Shown: positions 11,675 through 22,088 of the stretch, piece after piece
Layout of the letters: every line of letters begins with the position of its first letter
Numbering within the stretch: the first letter of the stretch is position 1
Assembly: GCA_025201705.1 (NCBI GenBank)
Contig: MU616599.1
Location: 1-64,000 of the forward strand
Reading direction: 5' to 3'
Length of the DNA: 64,000 nucleotides
Source: Dissophora ornata
Lineage: Eukaryota > Mortierellomycota > Mortierellomycetes > Mortierellales > Mortierellaceae
Program-made: the position numbers and the translations under genes
The notes under the pieces: model-generated
Database searches by the model: none
What the model was told of the DNA's origin: nothing
What the model saw: the letters and a program-made list of their open reading frames with translations, nothing else

Positions 11675-12544
11675 TACTAAGAGGCTGTGAGTGAGAGAGG
11701 AGAGAGGATGTGGCACCAAAGTATATCAATGAAAAGAAGGGGAAGGTGCGGAGCAGAAAGTTATGGACGGTACTTCTCTTTTATGTAAATCAAAGGTATC
11801 AAAGGCTACATACTGCTTATACAGACAAAATGTAACGAGGTTGTGTGATACTCTTTTGACAGCTCTTTACTGCACCTGCCGCTCCTCCCTCCTCCCTCCA
11901 AAGTGACGCACCACTAGTTTTGTCGCAATAGAACTCTGATGAGGATGGAGGGCAGGGAGTGGTGTACTTATCCATGTTTTCGCAATTCCCTTTCTTTTTG
12001 GCGGGGAAAGCAGGACAGGGGAGGGCAACCTTAAGCTACTACAATTGATCATTTGCAGGGATGACCAGGCCAGGCGACCTCGATCTTATTTCTGCCTCGT
12101 GCCAAATTGGCACTCATAGTTCTGTGTGAAGAGGCAACCATGTGCACGGCCGTTTATCAACACTCCCTCCTTTTCTCCTCCTTAGGATCACGGATGAGGG
12201 GGACACACGACTTATCTATGATTCTCTCACATACTGCTGTTTCGCTCTTTCTGTATTCTGACATTCCGCTCACCCTGTTGTCACACCCCTCGCTTTTTTT
12301 GATCCCTTGACACCCAGCAGATCTTGGCGATTGCACAGTTCCACTTGGGCATTGCGACATGCGAAGCTGCATTTATTAAAATCTAAAATTGTCTATCGTA
12401 TCGTATGCTTGAGTGATATCACCGAGACATGTGGATAGGGTTCATCGGCGCAATGATAGAGTGATGAAAGACGGGTATAGTCGAATGCGCGCAAAATTTG
12501 TGAAAAAAATAATAAAAAGAACGGCTGCCTTTCTTCACGCCATC
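11675..12544. other. Intergenic region upstream of the protease gene
   Basis: It holds the promoter of the minus-strand protease gene and the 3' flank of the Prm10-like gene. I see pyrimidine-rich stretches but no convincing gene or RNA element. Confidence 0.5.
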
Positions 12545-15350
12545 CTAGAAAGTCATCTGCGCTGAACGAGCCTTGCCCATTGGGTAAACCACCAGTGCCG
12601 AAGCAAAGAGTCCGACGCTGATGGCAATCGCAGTAACGACCATCTGCAATGCAAAGTTCACGCCTCCCGCCATGTCGTCCGTGAACCAGGCCATTGCGCC
12701 CTTGAGACCCATACTGCCCGGTACCAAAAAGAAAACCGCGCAGATTACTGCCTGGAATGTCAACTGGTGGGTCATGCGCTGGTAGATATTCCCACAGAAG
12801 CCGATCGCAAACGATGCCAAGGCAGATGACACCTCGGTCTTGGCACCACCCCATGTTGCCGTCGCGTACGAAATTACATAGCCGAGGACTGAAAGGACCA
12901 TGGCCAGAGGCCACTGGCGCGGATGGGCCTTCAGGGAGATATTGAGTGTGATGGCGAACGCGGGTACAAAGAGAATATTCCATTTGGCATCGAGTGACTC
13001 TGGGCAGAGTTCTGTCACCGCCGCTGGAGTACTCGAAGGGTCGATCAGGTTCCAGAGTGAGGCACCAATAGTCAGACCATATCCAAGAAGCAGTGAGAAG
13101 ATGACAGCATAGAACAGACGGACCGATCCCGAAATCATGTGTCGGGAGCTGAGTTCCATGACTGAGCAAGTGATCGTGTATCCAGGAAGCAACATGACGA
13201 TTCCCGCCATTTTAACTGAGCTCCTGCACACCTGGTTGTGAAGTGCCTCAGCTACAAAGGCTACCACAACAGACATGGTAACCTCGCAAATATGGGCGTA
13301 GCTTGGCACCTTCTCCGACAGCCAACTCATCAAACCCACTGTGCCTCCGATCAGAAATGAAAATCCAGCATCGACCCAGTTGCCTTTGAAGAACATAGGT
13401 GCAGTGCAGGACGATGCCACGGCGTAGCCTAGGATGTTAGCCCATCGCGGCCATAGATCTTTTTCCGCGTTGATCGCGTCCAGTTTCATGATGGCCTCTT
13501 CCACAGGCATGGATGAGTGTGTGACCATTTTCAGAATCTGGTGGACCTGCGCAAATCTGAACATGTCCAGTCCGGCAGAGACCTTGAGCAAGTGAGTCTC
13601 TGAGGTATGCGTCTCGTAGTCCGTGAAGGCGATAACCATCACGTTGGGCATGTAGATGCACTGCAGGTTGAGCTCCAATGTCCTCGCCGTATGATCGATG
13701 GCGTCCTCCAGTCGATGCGAGGGCGCACCGAACTTGATCATGGCTCGCGCCAGTCGAAGTACATAATCCTGGCGCTGCAGTATGTCTGCGACCGCAAAGG
13801 TGATGCGCATTTTTTCTTCAGCCGAAAGCGAGTGTAGGGTCGATGAACCAGACATATCGTACGAGAACGATTCTCGCGGTGAGCCATTGGGCGACTGCAT
13901 GGGCGACGGACCCTGAGAGAAGGTGCCAGCAAAACCGCCATCAAGCTGGAACGAGTGTGCGTGGGTGGCGTTGCCGTTGCCGTTGCCATTGCGCTGCGTG
14001 ACTGTGCTGACATTGCCCAAGCCTGTGGCTATTCCCTGCGCGTCGGTGGTATTTGGCAGAGGTGGGTATGTCCCAAAGACGGATTTCGTGGAGAAGGATG
14101 TTACAGAGTTGTTGGCAGAGCGGCTGTAGAGTGTTGGGCGTTTCTTTTTGTCCTTGTGTTTTGGTGGCGTATGTGAATGGTTGGTCTATCGGTTTTGGAG
14201 TGACGTGGAATGGTGATCAGCGACCTGATCCAGAGACTGAAACAATTGAAATCAGACCGACAACCACGAAATCATTATTTACCTTCGGGGCACGAACGTT
14301 GCCCTGCAGCTTCAGCAAGTTACTGAGGACACCGGTTTTGGATGGCTGAATAACGGGGCGGTCGGTCGGGTCCATCTTTTTGTGCTGCTCGGGTACGGCT
14401 GTCGCTGTTGGATCTCGGTTGAAGAAATTCGAGAGTCGATTGTGCGACCGCCGCTTGTCCTTGGGGGTCTTTTCCTTCGGTGTCTCCTGTTCCTCCAGGG
14501 TGACGGCTGAGCCGACGATCCCGTGGCTCAATGCCGTCTTTTCGGGGTCCTGGCGATTGGCGAGGACTGTGGGCGTGAGCATGATGCCATCCTTGTTCCC
14601 GGCTGAGACTGTTCCAGGCACCGAGGTCGACTTTTTACTCTTCATCATGATCGGTCCTTCAGCCTCGTCGTCATAGTTCTCTATCACTTCCCTGCCTTCC
14701 TGTTTAATCAAGTTGCTGAGCGCCCTTTGTAGTGTCATGACATGATCCTCAGTTGAATTGGAACCACCGGGGGTCGTAACTGTGATCTCTGGCTCCTCAA
14801 CAGCCAGCTGGTCGGCAGAGTATGATCTTCTAGGTTGGGCGCCAGATGGGACATTGACAGAGATGTTTAGCCGCTGCAAGTTTGCAGATGAGTTCGACGC
14901 AGATCCGGTCGAGTAGAAACGGTGCTGAGATCGCTGCAAGGCAGCATTCAAGTAGTAATCCCGCAAGCCGTTGGGCGGAGTCCCTGGGGGAGAGCTTGAT
15001 GCGCTGCTGGTACCGAGACGACGTCCGCCATGGTTGCCTAAGTTTCCGTGGTAGATGCTGTTGTTGCTGGAATAAGTCCCGCTCATCCTGCTTGGCACAG
15101 GTGGATTATATCTATTACTTGGCCATGGTGAGCTTGGAACCGAGGTTGAGGACAAGCTTCGGTTGTTGCGGTCTGCATTGTTGTGGTTACTGAGGGTAGC
15201 GGGAGAGGGCGACGAGGGGGGGTTGATGGCGATTGTCGGTGGGGCTAGATTGGAGTTGTGAGCGGGGACACCGAGCGAGTTTGAGGGAGTGGTTGAGGAG
15301 GGCTGGGGACGGTGGGGAGGAGTGGTGTTGGGCGAACTGCTGCTGCTCAT
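12545..15350 (-). CDS. PRM10: Prm10/ThrE-family membrane transporter (DUF1212)
   Basis: Fungal member of the ThrE-like family of threonine/serine exporters, called Prm10 in yeast, with about ten membrane segments. Exon 15350-14283 encodes about 356 mostly disordered Ser/Pro/Asn-rich residues ending LSNLLKLQGNVRAPK, a linker common in fungal members. The large 3' exon carries the conserved domain, starting near EEKMRITFAVADILQRQDYVLRLARAM (written here in part), then KFGAPSHRLE, repeated small-residue helices and a C-terminus VVYPMGKARSAQMTF. The splice between them is not settled. The simplest in-phase choice starts the second exon at 14035 (852 residues in total). A scheme using an extra exon near 14238-14207 and an acceptor near 14138 would also keep the frame. 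ATG 15350 is the first ATG in frame. Confidence 0.88.
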
Positions 15351-16953
15351 GGTTGGAGGTAATATCCGCCTGGATCGGGAATGGGGAGAGTGGAATGAGA
15401 GTCTGCAGCTCTTGCCGAAGAGCGAAATATATAGAGGGAGAAGGAGCCGTTGTCCGTTGTGTTGTACAAGATTATGCGCAAACAAAGGAGAGAGAGAGAA
15501 AAATGAGCGCACACTCTGTAACAGCAGGGCAGGAAGGGTGGGAAAAGAGGAGGAGAAAAAGAGAAAAGAGCAATTGGCCGTTTTTTGTCGTTGTATTTAT
15601 ATAGCGCCTCATCGACAATTGTAGCGTATCGGCATATGTCATAGAAGTTGCTGGTTCACGTACGATCCATCCCCTCTGGTTTCTAAAAGACTATTTTTCT
15701 AACAACGTTCCCTTGGACTAGCAGCTAGCCCTTAGTGGTGTCTCATCGCGACCTAGCCAGTGTGTTCCAGACACCTGAAGTTGGAACAAAAATGGAGCGA
15801 TGTGAGCGAGGACAGTGATTTCTTTTCCAGCTCCCTCAGGACTCTTTCTGTAGACCCTCGTATCATGGTCGTTCTGGCAAAACAGCCCAATAGCCCGTCC
15901 TTGCTACGTGGGAAATGGCATGCAATTGTTGAGATTGAAATCTCAACGCAACTCAGCGAATCTCAAATCGAAGTGCGCCACGGAATAGCCTTTTAAGATG
16001 CCCAAAGTTCCCTCCGACCCCTCCGCTAGTTCTCCCACACCGCCACGCCCTGCATAGGTGGACCAATCAACACGGGCATATCCTTGACTACCTGAACTGT
16101 TACGACAGTGATTCGTTTCAGTTGTGGTGTGGCATGGACGGACTCTCGTGGGAACATGTTGTAATATGCGGCGGTCGGTGCTCCATAGGGGAGGGGGATA
16201 ACGAGATGCAGCTCATGACGAGACACATATCCATGGCATTCGGCGTAATATGTACCTGCACAGTACCACTGTGTGTATGTTTCAGTGAACGTGTATATAC
16301 CGTTCAAAGATGGGAGGGCATGAGGAAGGCATAGTCAAACCGTTGAACACCATGCGAATGGAACGTTGGCATATATTCTACACATGGCGAACAGATCTTG
16401 GCGGGGCTTGCATGGCCATGGTGCAGTGCTTTGCGTATTTTCATTGAATTGAAAATGGTAATTTGCGTGCACCTGGCTGGTGTTCTTGTTCGGGAGTAGT
16501 AATAAAAGCTGCAATTAATCATTTATCAAAGCTGCGACATTCAATTATTGTTCTGGAGACTGATTGGTCTGTGGCGCGTACATTCTCTCTTCATGCTCCA
16601 CCATGCTCCCTCCGGCTTATTGTTCCGCTCTCTCACTCTCTCGCTCTGTCTTTTCCTTTTTCTTTCTTTCCTTCATCCACCCTCTATCCATTCGGCACCG
16701 CCTCACCTCGTTCAACACCGTCCCTGTCTTTCATATTACCTTCTAATGACCATACACATTAAGTAACGACTCTTTTCTCTTATCCGCCCTCGCATCCTCA
16801 CCCTTGCATCCTATCCCGTGCCTGAAATCCAAGTCGCTCCCCCATCCACACTACATCCGCCTCATCTACAAACACTGTGCATTCTATTTGCATTCCAGCA
16901 CTCCATCACATTCATCCCTGCCCAGCCCACAACCTTGATCTCGTACAGCAACA
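15351..16953. other. Long divergent promoter region between PRM10-like and KCH1-like genes
   Basis: About 1.6 kb separates two divergent membrane-protein genes. The part next to the plus-strand gene (about 16600-16950) is strongly pyrimidine-rich and probably forms its leader. On the minus strand, 16026-16304 is open for 93 codons with Tyr/Cys-rich, protein-like content but no ATG, so it may be a decayed coding fragment. Confidence 0.5.
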
Positions 16954-19398
16954 ATGTCCAGTAAGTTCTCGCATAGTCGTGTATATCGCACACTTCTCTC
17001 TTTCATATTTCACTGATCCCGCCTCCCGATAAAAGTCCGCGGACATCCCGGCACTTCTAGCCGACAGAAAGACACACTGAAAGACCATCCGACAGACAGA
17101 TAGACAGACATGCTTGCAGGAGGGCAGGAGGGCAGGGGGGGTGGCCAAGTAGGCAGGCGAGCAGGCAGCTTCATAGCCCTGCCTGGACTTGTGGTATCAA
17201 GCAGCCGGCAATTTGTTTCCGCCGATGGCAAAATTTATTTAATTTAATTTTGTTTTAGGACAGTACCCCTGATCCTTGACCGAATGCTTGACCCCTGATC
17301 TTTATTCCACTCGTATCGCTACACATGTTCCCTCTCTTTCTCTTACACACGCACCTTCGCCCCGATTCCTCACTACCGTCTCGCCATGACACTGTGGGGT
17401 ATTTTTTAAACAAACCTAAACATTTGTTTGCACCATCCGAATCCAATAGACGACTGGCGACGACAAAAGGTCGAGGACCACAAATTCGATTTCATCGATG
17501 TCGATGACTTTGTCGACAACTCTATCTGGAGAAAGTTCAAGTACTCCCTTGTGTTTGCGATTGTCATCAAGGGCATCCTGATTTACTGTGCCGATTTATG
17601 GTGAGATTGCGTCGCATTATCATGGTCACTGTGCGTTGATCTTCGCAATACCATCAATACGTGTTCTCACCCATGTCAACAGGACGGCAGTCAATTTACT
17701 TCTCTCTAGAACTTGGCAGACCAATCTTGTAGGACAGGATAGCCAGATCTCCTTTCGTAAGTACACGCGTACACGCGACAGTGCCAATTAAACGTGTGCC
17801 ACAGTGTTACACCAAGCTGACCATATCCCATACACCATCTCACCATCTTCTATTATGAAATCACAGAGGATATTAGTATCTCGTTTGAGATTTACAAGTG
17901 GATCTTTGCTGCGTGCATCATCCTATCGTTTGTCCTTCTGGCATGGGACATGAAAAAGGCAGCGGCGATCATCAAGAGTCGCGATATCAGTTATGCGTTC
18001 ACAAGCATGATTGCTTTCCGATACTACGCCATCAAAAGTTACGCACATTTCTGTCTCTTTCAAAAGATCCACAATTCCAAAAAGACCATCGATGAAGTCG
18101 CATTTTTCTGCTTCTTCACTTTCCGAGGTACGCAACACAGCAACTCTCTAATCAACTAAATCCCGTCAACATTGCACTCGAAAGCTTGCTCTACTGACAC
18201 CTTGCAATGCGTCAATCAATTATGGATATAGGCTGGAAACGTCTCCTGTTTGCAGATGGCCCGAGGCAGGTTATCAATAGCATTATTCTAATTACGGTCA
18301 TCAACAAGAACAGGAACGGAGGCAAACTCAACCTCGAGTTCTGGTCCTATCCTTTCCCCGTAATGACGCGCGTCACTATGGGACTGATGACCTTCACGCT
18401 CACGCTGTGGGTCATCTCGGTTCTGCTTATGCTTGTGGCAGTCATTCTCTACATTCCGTTGGTGATCCATATTCAAGGCAACCTGAAAGAGTTCTGCTGC
18501 CACAAGATTGACAAACGGTGAGTAGACCGTCCAAGATACTGTGTCTCTGCACCAAATCGCCTCGGCACTTTTGACTGACCTGGCTTATGTTTCCACACAT
18601 AGCATCGACGAAATTGTAAAGCGGAAGGCAAAGCAGCGCGCTCAAGAAGCCGTCAAAAATGCAAAGAGCGGCAAGGGTGGAGAGACGCCACTTCAGAAAC
18701 CGACTCTGCCCAATATTGGACTGATTGAGGAGGGAGGAAGAGGATCTCCCATGCTTTCTTCAACACCCCGGATGGCTGCGGCACAGTCACCATACATGGC
18801 TGCAGCACAGTCGCCATACATGGCCGCAGGGTCTCCGGCTTTGCGGAAGAACATGCCACCCGCTAATGATCCCTATCGCCGTCAGAATCCTCCGCCACCA
18901 CCCAGATCCTACTCGCCCGGCCCAAGATCATATACCCCGACTTTTGATGATGACAATGACACCAAGCCGCTCCGTCAAGACAATTATCAGCAAGCATACC
19001 ACAATAGAAATATTCAGCGGCAGGATCAACGCTTCGACTATGCTGATGATAGGAGCGAGATCAGCGATGGTGCGTATAGCCACAACGGTAGCCACTTGGC
19101 ATCGCAGTACCCTCCAAGACCACAACTTCCCGGACATCGGAGGCAGCCTTCTGACACCAGCACAGTGCTAAGCGGGTCCAATCAAGGAAGTGTCGTGAGT
19201 GGTCATGCTCCACGTGCGGTAAGACCCCATCCTCTACAGCAAGGACATCGTCCCAATTACGGCGAGACCGTTATGATGTCTGATCTCGGACAACGCGGTA
19301 CACCTAACCCTTATAGCGGCTACCAGGGAGCTCCCTCTGGAGGCGGCGCTGTTGGAGGGAATGCTACCAGTGGTCCGGGCTATCGTCCATACTATTAG
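16954..19398 (+). CDS. KCH1: Kch1/Prm6-family potassium transporter
   Basis: Plasma-membrane protein related to yeast Kch1 and Prm6, which mediate low-affinity potassium influx needed for calcium signalling during the pheromone response. Six exons (16954-16960, 17450-17600, 17683-17756, 17867-18127, 18232-18517, 18603-19398) give 524 residues. The first exon is only seven bases (ATG TCC A). The membrane domain has WRKFKYSLVFAIVIKGILIY, IYKWIFAACIILSFVLLAW, the family-typical IIKSRDISYAFTS and GWKRLLFADGPRQVINS, and a final pair of hydrophobic segments before IDKRIDEIVKRKAKQ. The last 250 residues are a disordered Pro/Tyr/Gln-rich cytosolic tail with short repeats (AAAQSPYM). All junctions keep phase. 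Specific ion selectivity is inferred from the family. Confidence 0.92.
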
Positions 19399-19982
19399 AA
19401 CTGCCGTCAGATGAATAAAGCCGAAACACTTGGGCACAATTAGAGTGTGGGATGTGATGTGTTTGTGTCAATTTGTTCGTGATCATAGCTTACATAGGAA
19501 TGTGCTGAATAGAATCTGGCCTTCGAGAAAAGGCACACAAGATAATCTTGAGCTCCGAAGGATGAAGAAGAGTTTCTCTTTCCCCTTAGGCATCAAGAGA
19601 GGGAAGGTAGAAAAAGAGGAATATCCATCAGTTACCAAATTCCAAAGCGGCCCATCCCCTGTCTCCACTGCGACACTCGAGACCTCTTTTTGGCTGCCTC
19701 ATTCCTTTATTATTCTTCCCTTGACTGAAAACAGGCCATTGGTGTAGATTTGCATACCTCTCACTATTTGCTGTAGACACCAAAAACGCGGATGGAAGGG
19801 GGGCACGAGCATACCTTCCCCCACAAAGTTGGCCGAGGATATTTAAGAACAAGGGCTTTTGCACCACTACCCGCTCTTCCACTTCTCTGCTTCTGTATCC
19901 TTCTGCCTTTGACAGCACTCCCCTTTCCCAATACTGAACACGACAACAAACACATCTTCGAGTCTCCGACTGGGATCCCATT
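19399..19982. other. Promoter region of the repeat peptide precursor
   Basis: Contains the 3' flank of the potassium transporter gene, then a TATA-like box at 19839-19847 and a pyrimidine-rich leader ahead of the ATG at 19983. No gene is seen. Confidence 0.55.
19839..19847 (+). promoter_or_regulatory. TATA-like box of the repeat peptide precursor
   Basis: ATATTTAAG sits 136 bases before the ATG, with a CT-rich stretch between. A TATA box fits a strongly or conditionally expressed secreted product. The assignment rests on position and consensus only. Confidence 0.5.
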
Positions 19983-21086
19983 ATGCGCTTCATTCTCTCT
20001 GCACTCCTGGCGACTGCCCTCATGGGCACCATGGCTACTGCTGACGCTCGTCAAGGACAACAGGCTGCCTTCCGCCTTGAGCGTCGCCACAACCACCAAC
20101 AACACAACCACCACAACCAGGTAGATCGCAGTCACCACCGCAAGAGCTCATCGAGGAGGCAGCGTCGTGATTTGCAAGAAGATTCCGTCGCACCCGCTGT
20201 ACCGGCCACGTACGCCGCAGCATTCGGCTCCAACGCTCGTTTCGAATCAGCCAATGGTGCCAATGCTGAGACTGGGAGGACTGCCGCCAACCTTGGACTC
20301 CATAAAAAGAAGGCCAGCAATCATCACAAGAAGGCGAACCATAGCCATCACAAGAATAGCAAGCGTGCCCTTGAACTTCACCGTAAGAAGGCCAACCACT
20401 CTCACCATAAGAAGTCCTCTTCTTGTAACAAGAACACTAAGCGTGACCTTGAGGGTCTGGAGCTCCATCGCAAGAAGGCCAACCACTCTCACCACAAAAA
20501 GTCCTCCAGCAACAAGAATAACAAGCGCAACCTTGAGGGTCTGGAGCTCCATCGCAAGAAGGCGAACCACTCTCAACACAAGAAGTCGTCTTCTCGTAAC
20601 AAGAATAATAAGCGCGACTTTGAGGGTCTAGAGCTCCATCGCAAGAAGGCCAACCACTCTCAACACAAGAAGTCGTCTTCTCGTAACAAGAATAATAAGC
20701 GCGACCTTGAGGGTCTAGAGCTCCATCGCAAGAAGGCCAACCACTCTCAACACAAGAAGTCGTCTTCTCGTAACAAGAATAATAAGCGTGACCTTGAGGG
20801 TCTGGAGTTCCACAGCAAGAAGGCCCACGGCAAGGACCACTCTCATCACAAGAACCACGTCGACCATAGTCACCACCAGAAGATTCAGAAACGTGATGTC
20901 GCCAAAGAGTATGCTTTCCACCAGAAGATCAGCCGTAACCGCAAGACCAAAGTTCTGGGCCACAACAAGAAGAACAAGCGCGACCTTTTCAGGACCCAGG
21001 ATATCAAGAATGGGAAGTCAGCAAGCAAGCAGCACAAGGTCTCACGAAAGGGCAAGAAGACCCAACGCAAGCAACTCAAGGACTGA
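19983..21086 (+). CDS. Secreted Lys-Arg-punctuated repeat peptide precursor (KEP-like)
   Basis: Intronless gene for 367 residues. Residues 1-22 are a clear signal peptide (MRFILSALLATALMGTMATADA). After a His/Arg-rich propeptide and a short Ala-rich spacer, the protein becomes a series of units each ended by Lys-Arg, the Kex2 site. Units begin at residues about 129, 155, 183, 212, 241, 270, 305 and 334. Units 2 to 5 share the core LEGLELHRKKANHS followed by a Lys/Ser/Asn-rich run, 28-29 residues per unit. Later units diverge but keep the KR-Asp junction. Each core holds one NHS glycosylation sequon. Kex2 and then a carboxypeptidase would release very basic, His-rich peptides. This layout matches fungal pheromone and KEP precursors. 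Signalling, metal-binding or antimicrobial roles are all possible and untested. Confidence 0.9.
   Translation: MRFILSALLATALMGTMATADARQGQQAAFRLERRHNHQQHNHHNQVDRSHHRKSSSRRQRRDLQEDSVAPAVPATYAAAFGSNARFESANGANAETGRTAANLGLHKKKASNHHKKANHSHHKNSKRALELHRKKANHSHHKKSSSCNKNTKRDLEGLELHRKKANHSHHKKSSSNKNNKRNLEGLELHRKKANHSQHKKSSSRNKNNKRDFEGLELHRKKANHSQHKKSSSRNKNNKRDLEGLELHRKKANHSQHKKSSSRNKNNKRDLEGLEFHSKKAHGKDHSHHKNHVDHSHHQKIQKRDVAKEYAFHQKISRNRKTKVLGHNKKNKRDLFRTQDIKNGKSASKQHKVSRKGKKTQRKQLKD
20367..20789 (+). repeat. Tandem coding repeat, 87-base units
   Basis: Three near-identical 87-base copies (20529-20615, 20616-20702, 20703-20789) follow two shorter relatives (20367-20444, 20445-20528) inside the peptide precursor gene. 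The high DNA identity between the last copies, including at third positions, points to recent duplication or gene conversion. Copy number may vary between strains. Confidence 0.93.
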
Positions 21087-21280
21087 AGAAAAGAACAAGA
21101 AATAGTTGCTTTGTCATTTGTGGCTATGTTGCTATCGCTCCCTCCTCAAGAGACCAGATACCCCCACACGCTTCTTTCTCTTGAGAAGGGATGTATAAAT
21201 TCACATAAAGTACGCGCTGTTGTAAATAAAGATTGAAGAAAGGACAACCGTGCTTTTATTTCCCAAGCTTGAAATGCTAG

Positions 21281-21738
21281 AAAGCTGGCCAGAAGACGGT
21301 CCTCCAAAGCGATCTGAAGAAGGTGGCACTCTCCCTCAAGGACGCCATTGATAGCATGGCCAGGCAGGGAGTTGATATTGCCATGTTGAAAGTCTTTGGG
21401 ATAGTGGCGGTCGGTAAGCAAAGGGAATGTTATATGTACTGACAAATTGTTGTGACATTGGTGATGTCTAAAACTCTTGTTACTCTTGGTTTTGCTTAGG
21501 AGTGGAAGGAGTACTTTACTCCATGCAACTGGTGGGCATGGGTATATACCTGATGAAATACTATGCTGCGGTGCATGCCCTACGATCCCAGTTTCACCTC
21601 TGTGTGGTAGCAGGGGCCATCAATACCTTTCTGAACTTGCGGGAGGAGTTGATCCCAACAATGGAGGTCTGTCGAAAATCCCGTCTAGACAAACCCGCAG
21701 ACCTGACACGACCAACCTTTGGAATCCCGTCAAAGTGA
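21281..21738 (+). pseudogene. 5'-truncated gene fragment with an intact intron
   Basis: Exons 21281-21413 and 21500-21738 join in phase (GTAAGC...TTAG intron) to a protein-like frame of 123 residues. It includes KKVALSLKDAIDSMARQG, LYSMQLVGMGIYLMKYYAAV and LRSQFHLCVVAGAINTFLNL, and ends TRPTFGIPSK. The frame opens at a consensus acceptor (GCTAG) with no matching upstream exon, because the 3' end of the peptide precursor gene and its AATAAA at about 21223 lie immediately before it. The first in-frame ATG is at 21356 and would leave a protein of only 98 residues. I read it as the 3' end of a larger gene whose front is missing, but a short functional gene from 21356 is possible. The family is not recognised with certainty. 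Confidence 0.55.
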
Positions 21739-22088
21739 ACCAGACAAGCATTAAGAAGGACTTTCCAGCCTCTCCTGGCCTTTGCCAACAACCAAGTAAT
21801 AGAATATCCAAGGAGAGTCGCTGGAGTAACTACCATTGTCTTATTGCAATTGTAAAGTTGACGATAATTACATGAATATCGTTCACAACTGGGAAAGGGC
21901 GTCTACTTCTCTTTGTAAATGTCGCCAGTCAGGCCGACCGACAAGTTTTCACTTGGAAAACCATATTCAATAAAGATTAAAATCCATTGCCACCAACTCA
22001 GGTGGCCAAGCCACAGTTTGTCGATTTTATATTCCTTCTGGAGCTGCGACACTGAACGCTCTCTCTTCTAAAGTCTAGTCTATTAAAA
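21739..22088. other. Promoter of RPL14
   Basis: A short region ahead of the ribosomal protein gene. The last 60 bases are pyrimidine-rich, as is usual for ribosomal protein leaders. No other element is recognised. Confidence 0.5.

Noticed and set aside
20167..20631. Second plus-strand frame within the repeat peptide gene
   Set aside because: It is the shifted reading of the same repeats. The frame at 19983 has the signal peptide and regular Lys-Arg sites.
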